DNA from: JBDRGC01 sp043818215
Lineage (GTDB): Bacteria; Chloroflexota; Anaerolineae; Anaerolineales; UBA11858
DNA: 10,767 bases
Assembly: GCA_043818215.1 (NCBI GenBank)
Contig: JBDRGC010000150.1
Span: forward strand, 1 to 10,767
Reading direction: 5' to 3'
Made by a program: the position numbers and the translations under genes. Below are positions 5,426 through 10,767 of this stretch, piece by piece. Position 1 is the stretch's first letter. Every line of letters begins with the position of its first letter. Below the pieces are notes generated by a model. The model did no database searches, had not been told where the DNA came from, and worked only from the letters and a program-made list of their open reading frames with translations.

Positions 5426-6721
5426 ATGAGTAACTCGACTATTATTAAGAGAATCGAGAGTGCTAACTTCAAATTACTGGCAATCATCTGCACAGGTATA
5501 TTGGTAGTTGTTATCACATTATTAGTAAGCCTGCAATTTCATCCTGATACCGAAATGATGTTTCCACCGGTTGAAACGGTGCCAAGCCAACCAGGTATGG
5601 CTGTATCAAGCCTCACAACTACAGTAACCATCAGTGGACGGCAAATATTGGTAAATGGAGACCCCTTCACTGTCAAAGGGGTCGGCTATGCTCCGACACC
5701 TATTGGTGGCGATCCTGAGACTACCACGCCTCATGGGGACTACTTCACACCCGATTACAGTGCTATCTACAACCGCGATTTGCCGCTGCTACGACAAATG
5801 GGAGCTAATACGATTCGCATTTGGGGCTGGAAGTATAACGGCAACCATAGCGATTTCCTTGATGCAGCTCATAACAACGGAACGCGTACAATTTACGTCA
5901 TTGTCTCCTATTGGTTAGATGCGTCCCGTGATATCTCTGACCCGACAGTTAGACAAGCAATCGTAGCCGAGTTTACTCAGATGGTAGCAATTCATAAGAA
6001 TCATCCTGCGGTGTTGATGTGGGCCATAGGGAACGAACTGAATGCTCCTTGGATGTTCGGCGATAGCGACGATCTGTTCAGCTTAATTGACGAGATGGCC
6101 CAAGCCGCTCATATGGAGGAAGGGGATGAATACCATCCAGTCACTACGCCGCTTGCAGATACTGACCTGATTAACACCATTGCGAACCGTGACCTTGAAG
6201 TGCCTAACCTTGATATGTGGAGTGTTCAAGTTTACCGAGGCTCATCTTTTGGCAGTCTCTTTAGTGACTATACAGCGGTGAGCTACAAACCTCTTGTTAT
6301 CACTGAATATGGTATCGATGCCTATGATGATGAGAATGTAGACGAATATGAAAATCTAGGCATGTCGCATCAAGCCACCTACGCCGAATCTTTGTGGAAT
6401 GAAATCGTGGCTAATTCTGAGGTATGTTCTGGTGGTTCAATAATGACGTATAGTGACGAGTGGTGGAAGGGGAAACACGGGCAAACTGACTCAAATCACC
6501 CAAGTTGCCCTGAAGCCGACCCTAGTTTTCACGGTGCCTGCGGATATGCTAACAGCGCTCACCCCGACGGTTACGCCAATGAAGAGTGGTGGGGGATTAT
6601 GCGGACTACAAACAATGGCACTGACCTTGATATTATGCAACCGAGAAGCATTTACTATGTGCTTCAATCTTCGTGGATAAATAAAATTTATCTACCGATT
6701 GTGTCAAATAATTCGAGATAA
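5426..6721 (+). CDS. Membrane-anchored clan GH-A glycoside hydrolase (GH2/GH5/GH72-like TIM barrel)
   Basis: The protein has 431 aa. One N-terminal TM segment (about 18-37) would leave the rest outside the membrane. The catalytic domain starts at GRQILVNGDPFTVKGVGY (71-88), the opening of GH2/GH5/GH72-type barrels. DLPLLRQMGANTIRIWGW follows at 118-135. Clan GH-A acid/base and nucleophile residues are visible: Glu204 in WAIGNELN after strand 4, and Glu294 in VITEYG after strand 7. A Trp-rich region near 345-390 could line the substrate cleft. The substrate cannot be told; GH72-like beta-1,3-glucan remodelling is one option. The last residues, KIYLPIVSNNSR, resemble the YLPLV-type endings I know from Chloroflexota surface proteins. 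Spacing to the lipoprotein gene is 37 nt; the ribosome binding site is weak (GTGAG). Confidence 0.78.
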   Translation: MSNSTIIKRIESANFKLLAIICTGILVVVITLLVSLQFHPDTEMMFPPVETVPSQPGMAVSSLTTTVTISGRQILVNGDPFTVKGVGYAPTPIGGDPETTTPHGDYFTPDYSAIYNRDLPLLRQMGANTIRIWGWKYNGNHSDFLDAAHNNGTRTIYVIVSYWLDASRDISDPTVRQAIVAEFTQMVAIHKNHPAVLMWAIGNELNAPWMFGDSDDLFSLIDEMAQAAHMEEGDEYHPVTTPLADTDLINTIANRDLEVPNLDMWSVQVYRGSSFGSLFSDYTAVSYKPLVITEYGIDAYDDENVDEYENLGMSHQATYAESLWNEIVANSEVCSGGSIMTYSDEWWKGKHGQTDSNHPSCPEADPSFHGACGYANSAHPDGYANEEWWGIMRTTNNGTDLDIMQPRSIYYVLQSSWINKIYLPIVSNNSR

Positions 6722-6743
6722 AACAGTCAAGGAGTGTTTTCAA

Positions 6744-7244
6744 ATGACAAATTGGGAAGATATAATTGAAAAATGGAAAGCTATTTTGATTTTAGTGACG
6801 TCGTTTCTCCTCGCTGCAATAACGTTACTTGCCACAATTAAAAAACTTAGAGAAGCAATTAGGGCATTTTTCGGGGAAGAAGCAATAAGATTTCTTGTAA
6901 TTGCGGCAACTGTGATCATTCCAAACGTCGTTATAGCTTGGATATTTATGTATTTTGTAGCTACAAAACCGAATCGTATTGCGGAAACCACTGTCTTTTT
7001 ACAGTTGGTTTTGCAACTCACCGTGATTATTTCTGTTTCTACATTTCTTTGGGGGTCCTGGGTATATCCTAAAACTAAAATTTGGCTTCAAACGCAGTCT
7101 CAGGACAACCTGCAACCATCACAAGAAAAGGAAAGCAAAGGAGGTGAGGATGCACAAAAACAACCTATCCCACAAATAAAAAGCAACCATCAAAAACAAA
7201 GTAATCAACAAGAATCCAAGAAGGAGAAAAATCATGAAACCTAG
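6744..7244 (+). CDS. Three-TM membrane protein with a hydrophilic Gln/Lys-rich tail
   Basis: I do not recognise a family. From the ATG at 6744 (AAGGAG at 6729-6734, 9-nt spacing) it has 166 aa. Hydrophobic segments lie at about 13-31, 50-72 and 82-104. A tail from ~110 to 166 is rich in Gln, Lys, Ser and Asn and should be disordered. It begins 22 nt after the glycosidase stop and overlaps the next lipoprotein start by 11 nt, so the genes are cotranscribed. It is much more AT-rich than the glycosidase. It could be a scaffold for the surface proteins of this operon, but nothing in the sequence proves that. Confidence 0.6.
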   Translation: MTNWEDIIEKWKAILILVTSFLLAAITLLATIKKLREAIRAFFGEEAIRFLVIAATVIIPNVVIAWIFMYFVATKPNRIAETTVFLQLVLQLTVIISVSTFLWGSWVYPKTKIWLQTQSQDNLQPSQEKESKGGEDAQKQPIPQIKSNHQKQSNQQESKKEKNHET

Positions 7245-7722
7245 ACTAATTATGCTGTTTCTGGGGCTTATCTTAGTGATGTCCCTTGCGGTAGCTTGTA
7301 TACCAGAATCTCCCGAACCAACGCCAACTGCAATGTCAGGAAATTCGGAAGACTTTGTAGTTTGTGCATGGGATGCACTCGGTAAAGAAAAATTTGATAG
7401 AGCTATCGAGTGTGCTCAACAATGTACAGATGCGTTTGAAGGTGTAGCATTTGCACAACAAGACGCACTTACAGAGGCTCCGCCAGTAGGAGCAGTCTCC
7501 GATGAAGAGAATACTGCTATTCATGCAAATTGGGCTCTCAATGATGTCGCGACAAGCTACTTCATAATGGGAAAAGCATTAGTAGAACTTGGACGTGTAG
7601 ATGAAGCGAAAGAGGCTTATCAGGGAGCAATAGAACTTCCCTATGGCCGCACTTGGGATCCACAGGGTTGGTTTTGGTCGCCAGCAGAAACCGCAAGTGA
7701 GGAACTTAACAAAATGCCATAG
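7234..7722 (+). CDS. Small lipoprotein with a TPR-like repeat
   Basis: The 162-aa protein starts at the ATG at 7234, after AAGGAG at 7221-7226. A signal peptide ends in LAVAC with lipid-anchor Cys22, followed by a short Pro/Thr stretch. Residues ~42-66 (CAWDALGKEKFDRAIECA) and ~96-133 (ALNDVATSYFIMGKALV, then ELGRVDEAKEAYQGAIEL) match the helix pair pattern of tetratricopeptide repeats, which bind peptides and assemble complexes. A WDPQGWFW aromatic patch is near the end. It is last in the four-gene operon and is followed by an attC-like sequence. The partner is unknown. Confidence 0.62.
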   Translation: MKPRLIMLFLGLILVMSLAVACIPESPEPTPTAMSGNSEDFVVCAWDALGKEKFDRAIECAQQCTDAFEGVAFAQQDALTEAPPVGAVSDEENTAIHANWALNDVATSYFIMGKALVELGRVDEAKEAYQGAIELPYGRTWDPQGWFWSPAETASEELNKMP

Positions 7723-7748
7723 ACCGAATAAGGGAAGCATCTTTTCGC

Positions 7749-7806
7749 ATCCAACGCCGCCCAACATTGCATACGCCTGACCGCAAGGTTGAACTAGGTG
7801 TTAACT
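7749..7806 (+). repeat. attC-like recombination site remnant
   Basis: Downstream of the lipoprotein gene, in its orientation, the sequence has an R''-type box (GCCCAAC, 7759-7765; also ATCCAAC, 7749-7755), a central hairpin-like stretch, an L'-like TTGAACT (7789-7795) and an R'-type GTTAACT (7800-7806). CAACATTGC/GCAAGGTTG can pair with one mismatch. At under 60 nt it is at the short end for attC. GTTAACT breaks the GTTRRRY rule at one base, and the L boxes pair poorly. It is best seen as a possible decayed cassette boundary. Confidence 0.3.
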
Positions 7807-8512
7807 AGCTGTCCTGGACAATAACTGCCCTCGAATAAACGAGAATAGCGTGCCATATTCCTGCATGCTGGATAGCGGGGTTGGGGATTTGACCGCCTGC
7901 TCCGGCGAGCATTATTCCCCAGAAAAGCGGCTGGTTAGACAAGAAGTACAGCCGCCAATTGGTCGTTATGCTGACAAAGACCAATGCCGCGGCCAAGACC
8001 GATTGCAGAACATGCGCTGTGCTGCGAGTCACAGTCAAACTTTCGCGGCTAAGGTTCTGTAATTCCTGACGGCCCTCGACATCATCACGCAGCATGGATA
8101 AAGCGTCCAGAAAAACTTGCTCTGATGTTTGTTGCGCATTGACGATGATGGCACCAAATTGTTTCAGACTGGCAATTGGCAAAACCTGGAAGGCTTCGAC
8201 AGACTCATGAATGGTCTGATTGACGCGCAATCGTTGGACTACGAGACGAACCGCCCGCCGTACCTCCCCATCGGGTAAGCTGTCCGCCGTCTCAGACAAT
8301 GCCTTGCCGACAGACCGCACTAGCGGATAGCGAGATGCGAATTGACTAATTAGCTCTCCGGCGTCTCGATGCAACACTTGCAGCCGCTTTTGTTGGTGTT
8401 GAGAGCGATACAACTCCCCGGCTACCACGATGATGATAAAGACTGCGGGCGATAGCAGCACATCGGAGACGGGCGCATTTACAAGTTGGGGGAGGGCAAC
8501 TTTCCAAACCTA
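7805..8512 (-). pseudogene. TadB/TadC-like (type II secretion F domain) membrane protein, 5' truncated
   Basis: The reading frame runs from a stop at 8510-8512 down to 7805. A hydrophobic segment (LLSPAVFIIIVVAGEL) is followed by a cytoplasmic helical domain with the GspF/TadB look: SRYPLVRSVGKALSETAD..., ...RRAVRLVVQRLRVNQTIHESVEAF..., ...DDVEGRQELQNLSRESLTVT.... A TM helix (VLQSVLAAALVFVSITTNW) comes next. Such proteins form the inner-membrane platform of Tad pili. A GTG at 8461 would give 218 aa but lacks a ribosome binding site, and the in-frame sequence upstream still reads like protein until 8512, exactly where a CCACGG repeat element begins. The C-terminus past the TM region (after GIMLAGAGG) also departs from family expectation, so the 3' end may be rearranged as well. 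Confidence 0.62.
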
Positions 8513-8515
8513 ATT

Positions 8516-8626
8516 AACCACGGATTTACCCTGAAGGGCACGATGTCACCGATTTACCCTTAAAGGGCACGTTGTCACTGATTTTAAACACCTTTTCTCC
8601 GTGCAATCCGTGGAGAATCCGTGGTT
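8516..8626. mobile_element. CCACGG-type inverted-repeat element (MITE-like)
   Basis: The element is bounded by AACCACGGATT (8516-8526) and its exact inverse AATCCGTGGTT (8616-8626). A further CAATCCGTGG direct copy lies just inside the right end. The interior holds two imperfect 29-bp tandem units (8521-8549 and 8550-8578). I know such CCACGGATT repeats as widespread intergenic elements in environmental bacteria; mobility is inferred. The left end touches the point where the TadB/C frame is lost. Confidence 0.6.
8521..8578. repeat. Two 29-bp imperfect direct repeats, each a small hairpin
   Basis: Units at 8521-8549 and 8550-8578 share GATTTACCCT, AAGGGCACG and TGTCAC in order. Each contains a short ACCCT/AGGG inverted repeat. 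Only two copies are present, with no spacer, so this is not a CRISPR array. Confidence 0.7.
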
Positions 8627-8724
8627 GCTTTACCGTGCTTCCCCACCTTCTGTATGCTCCCTATATGGCCGCTGGACTTCATGCTGTGTGGTGTAAGGGA
8701 AGCGGCCAATCGCCAACCCGATGG

Positions 8725-8764
8725 TGGTATACTTGGTGTAACCCGGCACTATCTGTTACATCAA
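8725..8764 (+). promoter_or_regulatory. Extended -10 promoter and operator-like inverted repeat before the coiled-coil/HNH pair
   Basis: TGGTATACT (8725-8733) fits an extended -10. Arms TTGGTGTAAC (8733-8742) and GTTACATCAA (8755-8764) are inverse with one mismatch and a 12-nt centre. They lie where transcription should start and just before the ribosome binding site. Either an operator or an RNA hairpin (the mismatch becomes G-U in RNA) is possible. No -35 is evident. Confidence 0.45.
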
Positions 8765-8784
8765 ATGACGAGAAGGACGGTACA

Positions 8785-9144
8785 ATGGACTGGAATGAAG
8801 AAACTCAGGTCTGTTTCGATAAGTTGCGGATGAAAGAAATCGCTGGCACTCTGACTGAACACGAACAGGCTGAGTTGGCAGAATTATTCGCGATGGTGGA
8901 AGCGGATGAAGCGATCTATCTTGCTCCTACCATCGAGCGCATGAGACATGAGCAAGACACATTGCGTGAACGGCTCTACAGACTCCAGGCTGAAAATGAA
9001 GCATTAGCAAAATTGCTGGCCCAACAAGAGCAATTGGCTGCTGATGCCCGCCGCTGGTTGGCGCAGTTCGAAAAACGTCATCGCTCGATTTTACGAACTT
9101 ACATGCACCTGACAGGGGAAGTTCTGACCCCGCTTCCTTCGTAA
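8785..9144 (+). CDS. Coiled-coil protein coupled to an HNH endonuclease
   Basis: From the ATG at 8785 (AAGGA at 8773-8777) the protein has 119 aa, mainly helical. Residues ~23-45 (LTEHEQAELAELFAMVEADEA) form one amphipathic helix. Residues ~50-97 form a heptad-rich coiled coil (RMRHEQDTLRERLYRLQAEN and onward) rich in Leu, Glu, Gln and Arg. No enzyme motif is seen. Its stop TAA shares one base with the ATG of the HNH gene (TAATG), so translation is coupled. The partner also ends in a coiled coil, which suggests that the two proteins pair. An upstream in-frame start at 8572 lies in the repeat element and is rejected. Confidence 0.65.
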   Translation: MDWNEETQVCFDKLRMKEIAGTLTEHEQAELAELFAMVEADEAIYLAPTIERMRHEQDTLRERLYRLQAENEALAKLLAQQEQLAADARRWLAQFEKRHRSILRTYMHLTGEVLTPLPS

Positions 9145-9653
9145 TGAATATCTCAACAGAAGTTCGGGCAGACGTGCGCGCTGCGTACTATTATCGCTGC
9201 GGTTATTGCGGCGTTCACGAGAACTGGGTGGGAAACGAACTGGAAATAGAACACTTTCATCCACGCGCTCATGGGGGGACAGATGAAATGAGTAACTTGG
9301 TGTACACTTGCACCGCCTGCAACCGCTTCAAAGGGAGTTATTGGCCTGCTGACGATGCGCCAGACAGCTTCCGCTTGTTACATCCTCTCCGGGATGACGT
9401 CGACGCTCATATTGCCGAATCATCTAATGGGCGTTTGGTCGGCCTGACACCGCGAGGTTGGTTTCACATTCGATGGTTGCACTTGAATCGTCACCAATTG
9501 ATTGAATTACGTAGACTTCACCAACGAGAACGGGGGTTGAGAGAAGCACTGGCTCAAGCAAAGGAAACAAAAGCACAACTTCAAGCACGCATTCTTGATT
9601 TGGAAGCTGAGATCGCGAAACTGCAAGCTGTCATTGCCCGCTTGACCGAATAG
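9144..9653 (+). CDS. HNH endonuclease with C-terminal coiled coil
   Basis: The 169-aa protein has a complete HNH/McrA-type zinc-supported ββα-metal nuclease core. This comprises the Cys19-x-x-Cys22 knuckle, the catalytic pair Glu36-His37 in LEIEHFHPRAHGG, Asn51 in EMSNLVYTCTACN, and the second knuckle Cys56-x-x-Cys59 followed by Asn60 and Lys63. A middle region (75-112) has a HPLRDDVDAHI segment common in these stand-alone HNH proteins, and residues ~115-168 form a coiled coil. The enzyme should nick or cut DNA. Target and role (defence, mobility or recombination) are not shown. The coupled upstream gene may regulate or recruit it. Confidence 0.8.
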   Translation: MNISTEVRADVRAAYYYRCGYCGVHENWVGNELEIEHFHPRAHGGTDEMSNLVYTCTACNRFKGSYWPADDAPDSFRLLHPLRDDVDAHIAESSNGRLVGLTPRGWFHIRWLHLNRHQLIELRRLHQRERGLREALAQAKETKAQLQARILDLEAEIAKLQAVIARLTE

Positions 9654-9669
9654 GTTGACGCTCAACGCC

Positions 9670-10295
9670 TTACGCTCGTGGTACCGGCAGCCAGGCCCAG
9701 GCAGCTAATTGCTTGTCCAACGGTATACGCGAATCCCCAACAGTGCGCACCATGTTAAGTACCAGGTGGAGACGGGGTAGGGGCGTTCAGCGTTTCCCAG
9801 CCGGGCGTTGATAGAACTGCCGCCGATGCCCGCTTCTACCAATGCGGTTCCCAAGCCTGCGGCCTGATGAAATCGCCGGGCGGTCGCCAGGGCCAGAGTG
9901 GTTTTGCCAACCCCGCCGCAGTAATTGGCGATCAGAACTACTCGTGAGGTCATAAAGCGAATGGCTGTCCGGGAGCCATCCTCTGACAGCGATTGGCCCA
10001 GAATTTGCTGGCCTTCGGACAGGAACTGCTCAGACGTGAATAGGGGAATGCCGTCTTCTACGGCGGCAGTCAAAGCATCTCGAAGAGCGGCCCGGGGCAG
10101 GTCGCTGACTTCTACCAGGTCATCCAGGTCAACAATCATCAAGCGGGGAGATGCTTGCAAAGCGGTCAATACCCCGCGTGTGCTAAAGGACTCTCGTACA
10201 TAGAATGTGTCTGCCGGGATGCTTTCTAATACTTCCGCCTTCCGGGTGGCGATCAAAAGCAGCGGCCTGACAGGCGTTTTTTGGAATAGTTTCAT
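9670..10295 (-). pseudogene. CpaE/TadZ-like ATPase, probably broken near residue 172
   Basis: The ATG at 10295 (AGGAC upstream) opens a frame with a receiver-like N-terminal half (LLLIATRKAEVLES, then RLMIVDLDDL) and then a ParA/MinD-type P-loop: YCGGVGKTT at 125-133, with Cys126 replacing the signature Lys of KGGxGKT. The A' segment reads LVEAGIGGSS. This is the TadZ/CpaE layout for polar placement of Tad systems. The frame then runs into unrelated-looking sequence and stops at 9705 after 196 aa, about half the family length. In another minus frame, between 9788 and the stop at 9670, the sequence reads LPRLHLVLNMVR and then IPLDKQLAAWAWLPVPRA, which resembles the LVLNR...LP end of such ATPases. 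An internal deletion with frame change near 9775-9795 would explain both. Confidence 0.6.
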
Positions 10296-10311
10296 TATTT
10301 GTTTGTCCTAT

Positions 10312-10527
10312 TTAGGCGTTTAGCCGGGTGTTAGCCAGATGTTGGCCTTTTGTGTTTTGTCGAAGGGCCAGCAGAGCGGTCATATTGCCGCTCGGTTCGA
10401 TCCGAAAGTCGATCAATTCGTCCTGTTCCTGATTTACTATCATGACGATCACATGGGGTTCTAATTGAGCAGCGATACTTTCTTGAAACTGAGTAATCTG
10501 TTCTTCGATGCTTTTGGCGGTGCGCAT
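10312..10527 (-). CDS. Small unknown protein, first gene of the backbone operon
   Basis: I do not recognise a family. The 71-aa protein starts at the ATG at 10527, with a GGTGA-type ribosome binding site. It has an amphipathic N-terminal helix (SIEEQITQFQESIAAQLEPH), a beta strand (VIVMIVNQEQDELIDFRIE) and a polar tail. It is 16 nt upstream of the CpaE/TadZ-like gene and lies behind a strong promoter and structured leader. The position suggests a regulator or accessory factor of the Tad-like operon; that is inference. Confidence 0.55.
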   Translation of the reverse strand: MRTAKSIEEQITQFQESIAAQLEPHVIVMIVNQEQDELIDFRIEPSGNMTALLALRQNTKGQHLANTRLNA

Positions 10528-10553
10528 TATTTCACCATTTTGGGCCTTAAAGC

Positions 10554-10608
10554 AAAAACGGCTTACCAGCCCGCTGCGCTTTACAAAAGTTAAGCACAGT
10601 GGGCCAGT
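10554..10608 (-). promoter_or_regulatory. Structured RNA leader with long hairpin and a terminator-like alternative
   Basis: In the minus-strand transcript, arms at 10608-10594 and 10579-10565 form a 15-position stem with three G-U wobbles and one A-C mismatch. The loop adds further pairs around a UUUU tip (4 of 5 positions). The 3' arm overlaps a second small hairpin, GGCT/AGCC (10571-10568 and 10563-10560), followed by a U-run (10558-10554). This is a layout that could act as attenuator/antiterminator, though the 4-bp stem is weak. Confidence 0.45.
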
Positions 10609-10632
10609 ACGCCAGTTCGGTTGTCGGGGGGG

Positions 10633-10662
10633 ATTATACGGGCAAGTAAGTTATCTTGTCAA
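10633..10662 (-). promoter_or_regulatory. Near-consensus sigma70 promoter of the backbone operon
   Basis: On the minus strand TTGACA (10662-10657) and TATAAT (10638-10633) both match consensus, with an 18-nt spacer. The predicted start of transcription is near 10626, giving a ~100-nt leader before the ATG at 10527. This is the strongest promoter-like signal in the window. Confidence 0.75.
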
Positions 10663-10767
10663 GAAAATGTGTAGGTGAAAAAACTTGTAGCAAGACAAGG
10701 TTTGCCTTTCTAAGGGTATATTTTGATCTGCCGGTACCCTCGCCTGGTTTTCTTCTCCACGATTCGT

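Noticed and set aside
8521..8578. Possible CRISPR repeats
   Set aside because: Only two adjoining imperfect units without spacers, inside an inverted-repeat element.
8667..8707. GGCCGCT/AGCGGCC inverted repeat before the coiled-coil gene
   Set aside because: Seven-bp arms with a 27-nt loop are weak evidence for a specific function.
9655..9668. GTTGACGCTCAAC hairpin after the HNH gene as attC or terminator
   Set aside because: Five-bp stem without a T-run, and no matching R' box downstream of the RYYYAAC-like GCTCAAC.

Overview
The window looks like an accessory region of an environmental bacterial chromosome, most likely Chloroflexota (Anaerolineae/Caldilineae type). This is inferred from three things: a Tad-type gene set beside a TrbL-like protein, lipoproteins with long Thr/Pro linkers, and a secreted protein ending in a YLPIV-type tail. 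No rRNA, tRNA or universal marker gene is present, so the taxonomy is an inference.

The strands show two layers. The minus strand carries a secretion/conjugation backbone. Read in its direction of transcription, from the right edge, it contains: a near-consensus sigma70 promoter (about 10633-10662), a structured leader, a 71-aa unknown protein, a CpaE/TadZ-like ATPase that looks broken, a TadB/TadC-like (GspF-fold) membrane protein without a credible start, a short remnant ORF, a large TrbL/VirB6-like membrane protein with a Gly/Ala repeat tail, and a compact A24 prepilin peptidase. The peptidase is partly duplicated: a fragment coding for its last 59 residues lies at 3462-3641.

The plus strand carries accessory modules between or inside these backbone pieces: a probable toxin-antitoxin pair (2776-3437), an HU/IHF-like DNA-binding protein followed by a cluster of palindromes (3846-4406), a four-gene envelope operon made of lipoprotein, membrane-anchored glycoside hydrolase, three-TM protein and second lipoprotein (4663-7722), and a coiled-coil protein coupled to an HNH endonuclease (8785-9653). 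Each module has its own ribosome binding site, and several have recognisable promoter elements.

Scars of mobility are frequent. The left edge holds the 5' part of a group II intron running into the frameshifted C-terminus of an integron-type integrase. An attC-like sequence follows the second lipoprotein gene. A CCACGG-type inverted-repeat element begins exactly where the TadB/C reading frame is cut off. The simplest reading is a decaying Tad/type IV-like transfer locus that has become an insertion hotspot for defence, stability and surface-modification cassettes.
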